Numbered from the stretch's first letter, positions 6,199-14,987 are shown. The stretch is 35,512 bases of DNA from Gammaproteobacteria bacterium (GCA_022072255.1 JAJVHZ010000061.1:90207-125718), one strand, 5' to 3'. Notes: generated by a model from the letters alone, not told the origin. Numbers and translations are program-made.

Positions 6199-7197
6199 AT
6201 GAATGATCACACCACTCCGGTCCCGGCTGACTCCGTCCGGTCCGCGATCAGCGGTCTCAAGGAGTTTATCGAATCCCGCATAATCGGCCAGGCAGACCTC
6301 GTCGAGTCCCTGCTGATCGCGCTGCTGGCCGATGGTCACCTCCTGGTCGAGGGCGCGCCCGGACTGGCCAAGACGCGCGCGGTGCGCGTGCTCGCCGATG
6401 GCATCGACGCCTCCTTTCACCGCATACAGTTCACCCCCGACCTGCTGCCCGCCGACCTGACGGGCACGGAGATTTATCGGCCCCAGGACGGGTCGTTCCG
6501 CTTCCAGCAGGGGCCGCTGTTCCACAACCTCGTGCTTGCCGACGAGATCAATCGGGCCCCTGCCAAGGTGCAATCCGCGCTCCTCGAGGCGATGGCCGAG
6601 CGCCAGATCACCGTGGGCCTGCAGACCTATCATCTGCCCGAGCTGTTCCTGGTGATGGCGACGCAGAACCCTCTCGAACAGGAGGGGACTTATCCGCTGC
6701 CGGAGGCACAGCTCGATCGCTTTCTGATGCACGTGCGCATCGACTATCCGGCCGCCGCCGACGAAAGACGCATCCTGCAGCTGGCGCGCAGCGAGGCCGC
6801 CGAGGAGGCAGGCGCGAACGCCTCGCCGCGCGTGCGCATCCCGCAGGCGGCGGTGCTGCAGGCGCGGCGCGAGGTGCTGGGTGTGTTCATGTCCGAGCCG
6901 CTGGAGCAGTATCTGCTGCAGCTCGTGCTCGCCACGCGCAATCCGCAGGTCTACAGCAACGAGCTCGGCCGCTGGCTGCAATACGGGGCGAGCCCCCGCG
7001 GCAGCATCGCCCTGGACCGTTGCGCGCGGGCGCGGGCGTGGCTGCGCGGCCGTGATTACGTGACCCCGGACGATATCCAGGCCGTGGCAGCCGCCGTGCT
7101 GCGGCATCGCCTCATACTCAGCTACGAGGCCGAGGCGGACGCGATCACGGCCGACCGCATCGTCGGTGAGCTTCTGTCTCTGGTTGCCGTTCCATGA
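6199..7197 (+). CDS. moxR: MoxR-family AAA+ ATPase
   Basis: 332 residues. Walker A is GAPGLAKT (about residue 53), Walker B with the MoxR signature is LADEINRAP, and the sensor segment reads MATQNPLEQEGTYPLPEAQLDRF, diagnostic for the MoxR group. A C-terminal lid domain follows. MoxR ATPases act as chaperones, often helping assemble or activate complexes that include VWA proteins. It is the first gene of a compact six-gene operon (gap to the DUF58 gene 15 bp). Starting at ATG 6199, it lacks a strong ribosome binding site. Confidence 0.93.
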   Translation: MNDHTTPVPADSVRSAISGLKEFIESRIIGQADLVESLLIALLADGHLLVEGAPGLAKTRAVRVLADGIDASFHRIQFTPDLLPADLTGTEIYRPQDGSFRFQQGPLFHNLVLADEINRAPAKVQSALLEAMAERQITVGLQTYHLPELFLVMATQNPLEQEGTYPLPEAQLDRFLMHVRIDYPAAADERRILQLARSEAAEEAGANASPRVRIPQAAVLQARREVLGVFMSEPLEQYLLQLVLATRNPQVYSNELGRWLQYGASPRGSIALDRCARARAWLRGRDYVTPDDIQAVAAAVLRHRLILSYEAEADAITADRIVGELLSLVAVP

Positions 7198-7212
7198 GGC
7201 ATCGTCCCTGAT

Positions 7213-8208
7213 ATGGACCTGCGCTCGCTTCTCGTCCCGACGCGGCGCGTGAGCGCGCCGCCCGTTGCCGGCTCTCGCCCCGACGCCCCGAGCGCCGTGC
7301 GGGTCTCGCTCGCCGAACTCGTGCGGCTGGCGCCACAGGCGCGGCAACTCGAGCTCTGGCGCTCGCGACGTGACGTGGAGGACGGCGGCGCACACCACAC
7401 CATGTTCAAGGGGCGCGGCATGGAGTTCGCCGAGACCCGCCCCTACCAGCCGGGCGACGACATCAGGCATATCGACTGGCGCGTCACGGCGCGATCAGGG
7501 CGCGCGCATACGAAGCTTTTCCGCGAGGAGCGGGAACGTCCGGTGCTCGTATGGGTGGACTGCAGGCCGCACATGCGTTTTGCCACCCGAGGCTGCTTCA
7601 AGAGCGTGCTCGCCGCGCGGCTGGCTGCACTGGTCGCCTGGGCGGCCCACGCCCACGGCGATCGCGTCGGCGGCCATGTGCTCAACGCCGCGCAGGATTA
7701 CGCACAGGAGCCCAGGCGCGGCCGACACAACGTACTGCGGCTGCTGCGCGCGCTGGAGTTCGGATGTGCGCCGGCAGTCGCCGACCCCCCCATGGCCCTG
7801 GCGGCGGAAGCATCGCTGGCCTCGCTACGACGCACCGTACGCCCGGGGACGATCGTGTTCCTCATCGGCGATTTCCACGACCTCGAGGCGGCGGTGACGG
7901 ATCTGGCCGCCCAGATTGGCGTACACAGCGACGTGACCCTGTGCTGCGTGCACGACCCGCTGGAGGCCGATCTGCCGCCGGCCGGGGTCTATCCCGTGAG
8001 TTCGCTGAGCGGCGAGCTCGCGAATCTCGACACGGCCAACGCAGCCTGGCGAGTGGCGTACGCCCAGCGATTTCAACAGCGGATGCAGGCGTTGCGCGAC
8101 GCCATGCGCCGCCACCGGGCGCGATTCCTCGGCGTCAGCACCACCGACGACCCATTGCTGGCACTGCGCGCGATCGCGGGCACGGCGGCAGCGCGAGGCG
8201 CAGACTGA
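7213..8208 (+). CDS. DUF58 domain protein
   Basis: 331 residues, soluble. The DUF58 signature is plain: FKGRGMEFAETRPYQPGDDIRHIDWRVTAR, with the conserved R-x-Y-x-x-G-D-D-x-R-x-I-D-W core, then LFREERERPVLVWVDC. The rest resembles a degenerate VWA-like fold (VFLIGDFHD). DUF58 genes almost always sit directly after moxR and before VWA genes, as here. The biochemical role is unknown; the operon is linked to envelope integrity and stress tolerance in several bacteria. Confidence 0.92.
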   Translation: MDLRSLLVPTRRVSAPPVAGSRPDAPSAVRVSLAELVRLAPQARQLELWRSRRDVEDGGAHHTMFKGRGMEFAETRPYQPGDDIRHIDWRVTARSGRAHTKLFREERERPVLVWVDCRPHMRFATRGCFKSVLAARLAALVAWAAHAHGDRVGGHVLNAAQDYAQEPRRGRHNVLRLLRALEFGCAPAVADPPMALAAEASLASLRRTVRPGTIVFLIGDFHDLEAAVTDLAAQIGVHSDVTLCCVHDPLEADLPPAGVYPVSSLSGELANLDTANAAWRVAYAQRFQQRMQALRDAMRRHRARFLGVSTTDDPLLALRAIAGTAAARGAD

Positions 8209-8226
8209 CCACACGCGGCGATCGCC

Positions 8227-8742
8227 ATGGACCCACGGACCATCCCGCTGCACGACATACACCTGCCGCCGCCCGTGGGTTGGTGGCCGCCCGCGCCGGG
8301 CTGGTGGGCGTTGGGCGTCTTGCTGTTGACGGCGCTTGTATGGGGCACCCGGGAATGGCAAAAGCGCCGCCGGAGTGCGGCGCCGAGCCATGCCGACACG
8401 GTCGCCGAGGTCTGGCGTACCTGGCGGGGGTTGCAGAGGACATTTGCGGATCCGCATGCGGTCGTCGATGGCGTGCAGCAACTTTCCGAGTTGATGCGGC
8501 GCGTCGCGCTGACTCTGAACGCCCGCGGCGATGTGGCCGGGCTGACCGGGGAGAAGTGGTTGCGGTTTCTCGATGCGCCGCTGGGCGGCACGGAGTTCAG
8601 CAACGGACCGGGCCGCATCCTGGCCTCGACCCCGTATCAACCCGGGATCGGTCGGACGGAACCTGGCGAGGTCGAGCGCTGCATGCAACTCTGCGAGCGC
8701 TGGCTGAAGACCGTGCTCGACACCGGCGGGGCGGGACGCTGA
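8227..8742 (+). CDS. DUF4381 domain membrane protein
   Basis: 171 residues. The N-terminal DIHLPPPVGWWPPAPGWWALG pattern is typical of DUF4381, followed by one membrane segment (about residues 24-42) and a basic KRRR stop-transfer. The remainder is a helical cytoplasmic domain. It sits 18 bp after the DUF58 gene and 2 bp before the VWA gene. It probably works with the VWA proteins; no catalytic motif is visible. Confidence 0.88.
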   Translation: MDPRTIPLHDIHLPPPVGWWPPAPGWWALGVLLLTALVWGTREWQKRRRSAAPSHADTVAEVWRTWRGLQRTFADPHAVVDGVQQLSELMRRVALTLNARGDVAGLTGEKWLRFLDAPLGGTEFSNGPGRILASTPYQPGIGRTEPGEVERCMQLCERWLKTVLDTGGAGR

Positions 8743-8744
8743 CC

Positions 8745-9740
8745 GTGCTGCAGTTCGAATGGCCGTGGGTGTTGCTGGCATTGCCGCTGCCGTGGATAGC
8801 CCGGCGCCTGCTGTCACCGCTCCGGCGGCCGGCCGGCGTGGCCCTGCGCGTCCCGTTCTTCGCGAGCATGATGTCCGCCACGGCGTCCACCGCAACTCAC
8901 GGTGCGCGCGCTCTGTGGATTGCCACGGTGGCCTGGCTGCTCCTGGTCGCCGCCGCCGCGCGCCCGCAGTGGCTCGGTGAACCGGAGGCCATCCCGATGA
9001 GCGGTCGGGACATCATGCTCGCGGTGGATCTCTCGCGCAGCATGCAGCAGACCGACTTCGAGGTACAGGGCGAGCTCATCGACCGCCTCGCCGCCGTCAA
9101 GCTGGTCGCGCTGGATTTCATCGAGCACCGCGTCGGCGACCGCATCGGCCTCATCCTGTTCGGCGAACGTGCCTACCTGCAGGCGCCGCTCACCTTCGAT
9201 CGGACCACCGTGCAGACGCTGTTGAAGGAAGCGGTGCTGGGACTGGCCGGCGATGCCACGGCCATTGGCGACGCCATAGGCATCGCCGTGAAGCGACTGC
9301 GCGGCGATCGCGTCCGGAACCGCGTCCTCATCCTCCTCACCGACGGGGCGAACACCGCCGGGGAGATCGAACCCCTGAAAGCGGCGGAGCTGGCGGCCAA
9401 GGCGGGTTTGAGGATACACACGATCGGCATCGGTGCCGACGAGACCCGGATACGGCAGCTGTTCGGCACCTATCGCACCAATCCCAAGCTCGATCTCGAC
9501 GAGGCGACGCTGAAGGCGATCGCGGAGCGGACGGGCGGGCGCTACTTCCGCGCCCGCGACAGCGCCGAGCTCAACGAGATCTACACGCTCATCGATCAGA
9601 TCGAGCCTGTTGAACAGGATCCGCGACGGTTCCGCCCGATTTCCTCGCTGTATCCCTGGCCGCTCGGCGTCGCGCTGGTGCTGGGCGCATGGCTCGTGCT
9701 GCGCGAGCGGACGGGCACGCACGAGGCGACCACTTCATGA
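8745..9740 (+). CDS. BatA-like VWA domain membrane protein
   Basis: 331 residues from a GTG at 8745, preceded by GGCGGGAC. An N-terminal BatA-type segment (FEWPWVLLALPLPWIARRLL) and a second membrane helix (about residues 60-76) precede a von Willebrand A domain with an intact metal-ion-dependent adhesion site: DLSRSM (DxSxS) and LLTDGANT. A C-terminal helix (GVALVLGAWLVL) anchors the end. VWA domains with intact metal sites usually mediate protein contacts. It overlaps the next VWA gene by 4 bp (ATGA). Long frames that extend upstream of 8745 run through the preceding genes and are not real. Confidence 0.92.
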   Translation: MLQFEWPWVLLALPLPWIARRLLSPLRRPAGVALRVPFFASMMSATASTATHGARALWIATVAWLLLVAAAARPQWLGEPEAIPMSGRDIMLAVDLSRSMQQTDFEVQGELIDRLAAVKLVALDFIEHRVGDRIGLILFGERAYLQAPLTFDRTTVQTLLKEAVLGLAGDATAIGDAIGIAVKRLRGDRVRNRVLILLTDGANTAGEIEPLKAAELAAKAGLRIHTIGIGADETRIRQLFGTYRTNPKLDLDEATLKAIAERTGGRYFRARDSAELNEIYTLIDQIEPVEQDPRRFRPISSLYPWPLGVALVLGAWLVLRERTGTHEATTS

Positions 9741-11566
9741 GCGTGGCGGACTTCCATTTCCTGCGCCCCCTGTGGCTGTTGGCGCTGCCGGCGCTTCCGC
9801 TCATGATCTGGCTGCTGCGCGGCCGCGCGGTCCAGGGTACGCCGTGGCGCCGGGTCGTGGACCCGGCGCTGCTTCCACACGTGCTCGCGCGACCGGGATC
9901 CGGGGCCACCGGATCATTGCGCCGACTCCGATGGCTGCTGATCGCCGCATACGCGCTGGCCGTGCTCGCTCTTGCCGGGCCGGTATGGAAGCGGCTGCCG
10001 CAGCCGGTGTTCCAGGACCGCTCGGCGCTGGTGATCATGCTCGACCTGTCGCGGTCGATGGATGCACAGGACCTGCGGCCGAGCAGGCTCGCGCGCGCGC
10101 GCTTCAAGGTGGCCGACCTGCTGGCGCAACGTCGTGCCGGCATGACCGCGCTGGTGGTGTACGCGCAGGATGCCTACGGCGTCGTCCCGCTTACCGACGA
10201 TGCCGCGACCATCCTGAGCCAGCTGCCGGTGCTCGAGTCCGGACTCATGCCGGCACAGGGCAGCCGGCCGGAACGCGCGATTGCGCTTGCGCTGGAACTC
10301 CTCCGCCAGGGCGGCATGCCACGCGGCGACCTGCTCTTGATCACCGATTCCCTCACCCCGGAACAGGCCGAGGACATCGCGCGCGAGTTGCAGCCCCACG
10401 ACCATCGACTGTCGATACTGGCCATGGGCACCGTCGCCGGTGCACCGATCCCCCGGCCCGGGGGCGGCTATTTCGAGACCGACGAGGGCAGACCCGTGGT
10501 GGCGAGGCTGGATTCGGCGCCGATGCAGGCGCTTGTCGGCGGGCGGGGCGGACGGTTCGTCATCGCCGGCAGTGACGACAGCGACATTCAGGCCCTGGTG
10601 CAGCTGTTTGCCACCCGGATCCGTGCCGACACCGCCGCCAAGTCCGATTACACCTCGGAACGGTGGCGCGAAGAGGGGCCGTGGCTGCTGTTGCCGCTCA
10701 TCCCGCTGGCGGCTCTGCTCTTCCGTCGCGGCCTCATCGTCGCGGTATTCATCGCGATGCTGCCCTGGCCCAGGACGGCCACCGCGTGGCAATGGGACGA
10801 TCTCTGGCGCCGGCCCGATCAGCAGGGCGCGGCAGCGCTCGAGCGCGGCGACAGCGGGCGGGCCGCCGAACGGTTCGAAGATCCCCGCTGGGCGGCGGTC
10901 GCGCGCTACCGTGCCGATGACTACGCCGGCGCGGTGGCGGCGCTGGAGGGGCTCGGCGGCAGCGACGACCACTACAATCGCGGCAATGGCCTCGCGCGCC
11001 TGGGCGAGTACGAGGACGCCCTTGCCGCCTACGAGCAGGCGCTCCGCCTCGACCCCGGCAATGACGACGCGCGCCACAATCGCGATCTCATCCGCCGGTT
11101 GCTGCAGATCTCGGCGGGTCAGGGTGGCGGCGAGAGCAGCCAGCGGGGCGATGGCCAGCAGTCCTCGCCGCCGCAGGGTGGCGGCGGCGCACAGGAAGAC
11201 CGCAGGCAGGGCCAAGGGGAATCCGAACGCCGCGGCGGCGCCGAAGGCGATCAGGATATGGACACCGTGCCAGAGGCGGCCGGAGGCGAATCCGGCAAGA
11301 GCCTCGAAGAACTGCTCGCGCAGCGCCGGAAGGAAGGCGACCGCGATCGCCAGCAGACCGGCCAGGACAGGCAAGGCGGTGAGGAGGGAGACGGGCGCGA
11401 CCCCGCGCAGTCGGACGGCGAGCGCAGCGAGCACCGCGAGACCAGCCAGGCGGACGAGCAGTGGCTGCGGCGTATACCGGATGACCCCGGCGGCCTGCTG
11501 CGGCGGAAATTCTATTATCAGTACAGCCAGTCGAACCGCACTCCTCCCAGTGACACGCCATGGTGA
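9737..11566 (+). CDS. BatB/BatC-like protein: VWA domain fused to TPR and acidic low-complexity tail
   Basis: 609 residues. Two N-terminal helices precede a VWA domain with DLSRSMD and LLITDSLT, and two more hydrophobic stretches follow near residues 310-350. A TPR unit comes next (ARLGEYEDALAAYEQALRLDPGNDDARHN). A long Gly/Gln/Glu/Arg-rich segment (about residues 470-570) leads to the conserved terminal motif QWLRRIPDDPGGLLRRKF. In Bacteroidetes and spirochetes BatB and BatC are separate; here they are one chain, as is common in proteobacteria. The start ATG at 9737 overlaps the previous stop. Confidence 0.92.
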   Translation: MSVADFHFLRPLWLLALPALPLMIWLLRGRAVQGTPWRRVVDPALLPHVLARPGSGATGSLRRLRWLLIAAYALAVLALAGPVWKRLPQPVFQDRSALVIMLDLSRSMDAQDLRPSRLARARFKVADLLAQRRAGMTALVVYAQDAYGVVPLTDDAATILSQLPVLESGLMPAQGSRPERAIALALELLRQGGMPRGDLLLITDSLTPEQAEDIARELQPHDHRLSILAMGTVAGAPIPRPGGGYFETDEGRPVVARLDSAPMQALVGGRGGRFVIAGSDDSDIQALVQLFATRIRADTAAKSDYTSERWREEGPWLLLPLIPLAALLFRRGLIVAVFIAMLPWPRTATAWQWDDLWRRPDQQGAAALERGDSGRAAERFEDPRWAAVARYRADDYAGAVAALEGLGGSDDHYNRGNGLARLGEYEDALAAYEQALRLDPGNDDARHNRDLIRRLLQISAGQGGGESSQRGDGQQSSPPQGGGGAQEDRRQGQGESERRGGAEGDQDMDTVPEAAGGESGKSLEELLAQRRKEGDRDRQQTGQDRQGGEEGDGRDPAQSDGERSEHRETSQADEQWLRRIPDDPGGLLRRKFYYQYSQSNRTPPSDTPW

Positions 11567-11570
11567 TCGC

Positions 11571-13307
11571 ATGTCGATGAATCTTCACGGACGGCTGCGA
11601 CGCGCGACCCGATCGTTGGTGGTCCTGCTGCTTGCGTGGTCCGTGATGAACCCTGCCAGCGCCGCGATCACGACCGCGGTCGAAAGTGACGAGGTCCGCG
11701 AAGGCCAGAGCTTCGTCCTCAGCTTTCAGAGCGACACGGACGCCGGCCGGCCGGACCTGTCGCCGCTGCAGCAGGATTTCGAGGTACTCGGCACCGCGCG
11801 GCGCACCAACATCAGCATCGAGAACGGCCGCGCCACGCGCTCGACCGTCTGGCAGGTGAATCTCATCCCGAGGCGCGCGGGCAACGTCACCATTCCAGCT
11901 ATCGACTTCGGCGCCGCGCGCTCGCAACCGCTGACCATCGCGATCACGCCGGCCGCCGCCGGCCCGGACGATGCGGAGGACTCGTTGCGACTCGAGGTCA
12001 CCGCCACCCCGCAGACGTCATATGTACAGCAACAGGTGCTCGTATCGGTGCGCCTGTTCGTCCCGCAGGACGTCGACCTCGTCGACTCGGCATTCGGCGA
12101 CCCCCGGGTTGGCGGCGGAGACGCGCTGATCACGGCCGTCGGCAAGGCCCGTGAACGCCAGCGCACCGAACGCGGCGTACGCGAACGGGTGATCGAGCGC
12201 ACCTACGCAGTCTTTCCGCAGAGCCACGGCGAACTGGTCATCGAGCCGCTGACATTCGAGGGCCAGGTCTTCGATTCCCACGCGACATTCGACAATCCGT
12301 TCGGCCAGTCGATACGAACCCTGCGCCTGCAGTCCGAGCCGATTCGGCTGCGGGTGAAGCCGGTCCCGCCGGAGTTCAAGGGCAGGCACTGGCTGCCCGC
12401 GCAGTCCCTCTCGCTGGTGGAGAACTGGTCGGATGAGACCACCACCTTGAAGGCCGGCGAACCGATCACGCGTACTCTGACGTTGCTTGCCAAGGGCCTC
12501 ACCGCCGGGCAACTGCCGGAGATCGCGGTGGCGATGCCCGAAGTGGTCAAGAGTTATCCCGAGGCACCGGTTCTGGACGACCAGGGGCGCAGCGAGGGCG
12601 TCACGGGCCTGCGCATGGAAAAGCAGACGCTGATCATCAATGCCGGCGGAGCAGTCATGCTGCCGGAGATACGCATCCCGTGGTGGAATACAGATACGGA
12701 CCGGCCCCAGGAGGCCACGATCGCCGCACAAACCCTGCAGATCGTCGGCGGCATCCCTGCCCCCCCGGAGAAACCGGCCCGCGCCGCCGCGGCGCCTGCG
12801 CCCGCGGCTGGCGCCATCCCCGCCCCCCGGCCGGCGCCGGAGCCCACGTTCTGGCGCCGGCTCGCGATCCTGCTCGCACTGGGCTGGGCACTCACGTCCC
12901 TGGCTTGGTGGCGCTCGCGTGTGCATGCGGCGAAACATCAGGGCGAGCCTTCGGGTTCGGCCCCGCCCGGATCCGACGCGGCGCTCATCGCCGAGCATGT
13001 GCTCGAGCATGCGCGCAACGACGATGCCGTGCAGACCCGCCAGGCGCTGCAGCGCTGGGCCAGGGCCCGGAAGATCGTTCCCGCGACCCTGGACGGCATT
13101 GCGCGTCGCCATCCGGAACTCGTGCAGGCGCTGCAGGAACTGGATCGATGCCTTTATGCGGGGGCGGCCACGGGCTGGTCGGGAGCGGAACTCGCCACGG
13201 TATTTGCGGCCACCTGTCGATCGCCGGGCGCGGCGCGGGGCCAGCCCGCGGCAGATGTCCGGGCGCTGGCGCCGCTGTATCTGTCGCCCGAATCGAAGCC
13301 GGGCTAG
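11571..13307 (+). CDS. BatD-like exported protein
   Basis: 578 residues. A signal peptide (RRATRSLVVLLLAWSVMNPASA) is followed by a large periplasmic region of beta-sandwich repeats (ITTAVESDEVREGQSFVL; VWQVNLIPRRAGNVTIPAI), a Pro/Ala-rich linker near residue 410, a membrane helix (LAILLALGWALTSLAWW) and a helical cytoplasmic tail. This matches BatD (oxygen-tolerance) proteins. ATG at 11571 or 11577 could be used. It is the last gene of the moxR operon and is followed by two tandem hairpins. Confidence 0.9.
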   Translation: MSMNLHGRLRRATRSLVVLLLAWSVMNPASAAITTAVESDEVREGQSFVLSFQSDTDAGRPDLSPLQQDFEVLGTARRTNISIENGRATRSTVWQVNLIPRRAGNVTIPAIDFGAARSQPLTIAITPAAAGPDDAEDSLRLEVTATPQTSYVQQQVLVSVRLFVPQDVDLVDSAFGDPRVGGGDALITAVGKARERQRTERGVRERVIERTYAVFPQSHGELVIEPLTFEGQVFDSHATFDNPFGQSIRTLRLQSEPIRLRVKPVPPEFKGRHWLPAQSLSLVENWSDETTTLKAGEPITRTLTLLAKGLTAGQLPEIAVAMPEVVKSYPEAPVLDDQGRSEGVTGLRMEKQTLIINAGGAVMLPEIRIPWWNTDTDRPQEATIAAQTLQIVGGIPAPPEKPARAAAAPAPAAGAIPAPRPAPEPTFWRRLAILLALGWALTSLAWWRSRVHAAKHQGEPSGSAPPGSDAALIAEHVLEHARNDDAVQTRQALQRWARARKIVPATLDGIARRHPELVQALQELDRCLYAGAATGWSGAELATVFAATCRSPGAARGQPAADVRALAPLYLSPESKPG

Positions 13308-13322
13308 CGGGCCGCGCCGCTC

Positions 13323-13358
13323 ACCCGCGCGGCCGCGGGTGTTCCGGGCGATGCCCGG
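13323..13358. terminator. Two adjacent GC-rich hairpins between convergent genes
   Basis: ACCCGCG-CGGC-CGCGGGT (13323-13340), then CCGGGC-GAT-GCCCGG (13344-13358), both perfect. They fill the gap between the batD-like gene and the degenerate receiver gene, whose stop begins at 13359. Without T-runs they may act as a bidirectional pause or RNase barrier rather than a canonical terminator. Confidence 0.45.
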
Positions 13359-13796
13359 TCAGACGCGCGAATCAACGCGCGCCCCCCCCACGAGTACCCG
13401 CCCCAGGTTGCGCACGAGGGCAACCTGGAAGAATGGCTTCTCGAGGAAATCCACCGCTCCACCGCGCATCGCGCTCACGCTGGCGGCGACGTCGCCCTGG
13501 CGGCCGATCACCACCACCGGCAGGCCGGGTGCCAACTCGTGTGCCCGCAGCGTCAGCTCTACGCCGCTCGTGTCGCTCAATTCCATATCCGTCACCAGCA
13601 TTGCCGGGACGATGTCCCGCAGTCTGTCCAGAAGTGCATGCGAGCTGGTGAAGACCTCCGTGCGGCAACCGTGTTGGTCGATGAGCACGCGCAATGCAGC
13701 GCCCATCTCCGCGTCACGCCCCGCGACGAAGACGAGCGGCGACGCCGCCGAGCCGGCGGTGCCGTCGTCACGCAGCTTGTCGCAGGCCAATAGCAT
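13359..13796 (-). CDS. Degenerate receiver-domain protein, FixT-like candidate
   Basis: 145 residues, a single receiver fold with no output domain. It aligns with the receiver half of FixJ encoded at 15923-16540: FVAGRDAEM against FVVDDDDAV, VTDMELSDTSG against LLDIRMPGMSG, GRQGDV against TGHGDV, and DFLEKPF against DFLQKPF. Both metal-binding acidic residues are replaced (G26, R27) and the switch Thr is Gly (G98), while the Asp (D70) and Lys (K120) remain, so normal phosphorylation is unlikely. The ATG directly follows the fnr stop (TGA-ATG), giving strong coupling. By analogy with rhizobial and Caulobacter FixT it may inhibit the FixL kinase. That is inference; only two cysteines are present. 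Confidence 0.75.
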   Translation of the reverse strand: MLLACDKLRDDGTAGSAASPLVFVAGRDAEMGAALRVLIDQHGCRTEVFTSSHALLDRLRDIVPAMLVTDMELSDTSGVELTLRAHELAPGLPVVVIGRQGDVAASVSAMRGGAVDFLEKPFFQVALVRNLGRVLVGGARVDSRV

Positions 13797-14552
13797 TCAC
13801 CCGTTCGCAGTCAGGAGGGTCTTGCCGCTGGCGCGTGCCACGGCACGCAGGCGCTCCAGGGAGGGGATGTGGATGCTGCGCCGATCCACCTCCAGCAGTC
13901 CTTCGTGCTGGAAATTCGTGAACAGGCGGCTCACCGTCTCCACCGCGAGCGCGAGGTAGCTCGCGATATCCTGCCGCGCCATCGGCAGGTTGAAGGCTAC
14001 AGCCGAGTAGCCCAGATGCGCATAGGCATCCGACATCTGCAGCAGGAACGCGGCCAGCCGCTCGTCGGCGCCGCGTTGCGCGAGCAGGACCGCCCGCGCG
14101 TGCTCCTTGGTGATCTCGCGCCCGGCATGCTTGAGTATCTGGGCATACAGCGCCGGGTCGTGATGGGCCGCATCCTCGATGACGTCCAGCGGGAAGCGGC
14201 ATACCGTGATCATCTCCATCGCCTGGGCCGAACTCGTGTGCGTCCCCTCGCCCAGGGCGTCAACACCGATGAGGTCGCCAGGGAGATGAAAGCGGATGAC
14301 CTGCTCGAGGCCGTCCGGCGTGGAGACGTAGCTCTTCGCCGAGCCGGAACGGACGATGTAGAGGGCCTGCAGTCGCTCGCCCTGGCGAAAGAGGTGGTGG
14401 CCCCGCGGCGACGGCCTGCCGCACTTGACGCCGGTTTCCCCAGCGCAATGCGAGGCTACCGTGTGCATGACGCAGACGCGCTGCAGACGGCAGTCCGCAC
14501 ATCTCAATGCCGCCTGACCGAATCTCACTACGTTGGACTCCTGCGTTTGCAT
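13797..14552 (-). CDS. fnr: Fnr-type oxygen-sensing transcription regulator
   Basis: 251 residues of the Crp/Fnr family. The [4Fe-4S] ligands are complete: C18-x2-C21-x5-C27 near the N-terminus and C118 (MITVCRFPL), matching C20/C23/C29/C122 of E. coli FNR. A cyclic-nucleotide-type beta-roll (FHLPGDLIGVDALGEG) and dimer helix precede the recognition helix ARQDIASYLALAVETVSRLF, whose E-x-x-S-R residues read TTGAT half-sites. It should activate anaerobic or microoxic genes when the cluster is intact. GGAGG lies 8 nt before ATG 14552. A TATAAA -10 and a FixJ-like box lie upstream, and the degenerate receiver gene is coupled downstream. It stands where FixK stands in rhizobial circuits but has its own oxygen sensor, as FnrN does. 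Confidence 0.95.
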   Translation of the reverse strand: MQTQESNVVRFGQAALRCADCRLQRVCVMHTVASHCAGETGVKCGRPSPRGHHLFRQGERLQALYIVRSGSAKSYVSTPDGLEQVIRFHLPGDLIGVDALGEGTHTSSAQAMEMITVCRFPLDVIEDAAHHDPALYAQILKHAGREITKEHARAVLLAQRGADERLAAFLLQMSDAYAHLGYSAVAFNLPMARQDIASYLALAVETVSRLFTNFQHEGLLEVDRRSIHIPSLERLRAVARASGKTLLTANG

Positions 14553-14593
14553 ATCGAACCCTCCTGGCTGCCTTTTGACTGATTCTGGGAATA

Positions 14594-14599
14594 TTTATA
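14594..14599 (-). promoter_or_regulatory. -10 element of the fnr promoter
   Basis: TATAAA on the minus strand predicts a start near 14587, about 35 nt before the fnr ATG. The -35 position (TTCTAC) is poor, pointing to activator dependence. Confidence 0.5.
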
Positions 14600-14622
14600 A
14601 GCGGGCAGACGCAGCCGTAGAA

Positions 14623-14638
14623 TCCGCGTATCCGCGTA
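14623..14638. repeat. Tandem 8-bp direct repeat in the fnr promoter
   Basis: TCCGCGTA occurs twice head to tail (minus strand TACGCGGATACGCGGA), between the -10 and the FixJ-like box, at about -36 to -51. It may be a second activator contact. Confidence 0.4.
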
Positions 14639-14653
14639 GCGGGATTGCGGAAA

Positions 14654-14661
14654 CTACGTAG
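14654..14661 (-). promoter_or_regulatory. FixJ-like binding box upstream of fnr
   Basis: CTACGTAG, continuing on the minus strand as CTACGTAGTTTCCGC, matches seven of eight bases of the FixJ site GTAMGTAG as I recall it. Its centre is near -71 relative to the predicted fnr start, at the upstream end of the region FixJ occupies in rhizobial fixK and nifA promoters. Confidence 0.4.
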
Positions 14662-14987
14662 GGCGAACTGCGAGGGCCTGTGACCGGGGCGCTTGCGCCG
14701 CGGCGCCATCCCTCGCAGCGGCGCCTAGCGGAGGGTCTCGCGCTCGAGCTGGAGCCGCTCCTCGGCCCTCTGGCCAGCGTGGCAGGTAACGTAGATCAGC
14801 GCCGGGATCGTCAGGTCGCCCAGGTGCTGTACGTTCCGGGCAAGCGCGCACCTTGCGCTGGATCAGAAAAGCCTCGGGACGGTGGCCTGACGGACCCGGA
14901 AAGGGGAGAATGACGGCGAGGCCCGTGGCGCGACGTCATGTCGGGTCGGCCGCCAATGCGAAACATCCGAGAAAAGGAACACGAGAA
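14662..14987. other. Intergenic region without a supported gene
   Basis: About 330 bp between the fnr promoter and the small secreted protein gene. On the minus strand 14725-14862 stays open with protein-like composition (HLGDLTIPALIYVTCHAG) but has no usable start codon after an in-frame stop, so it may be the remnant of a decayed small gene. Short GC-rich inverted repeats occur; I recognise no riboswitch. Confidence 0.4.

Noticed and set aside
7551..8744. Upstream extension of the BatA-like gene (729-codon frame)
   Set aside because: The extension runs out of frame through the DUF58 and DUF4381 genes, which have clear family motifs; the GTG at 8745 with a ribosome binding site is the real start.
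14725..14862. Minus-strand open stretch with protein-like sequence (DLTIPALIYVTCHAGQRAEE)
   Set aside because: An in-frame stop precedes it and no ATG, GTG or TTG follows before the conserved-looking part. It may be a gene remnant, but this cannot be supported from one sequence.
14860..14940. Riboswitch (c-di-GMP or glycine type) upstream of the small secreted protein gene
   Set aside because: Purine-rich motifs such as AAAAGCCTCGGGACGG look suggestive, but the required paired elements of either class are not present.
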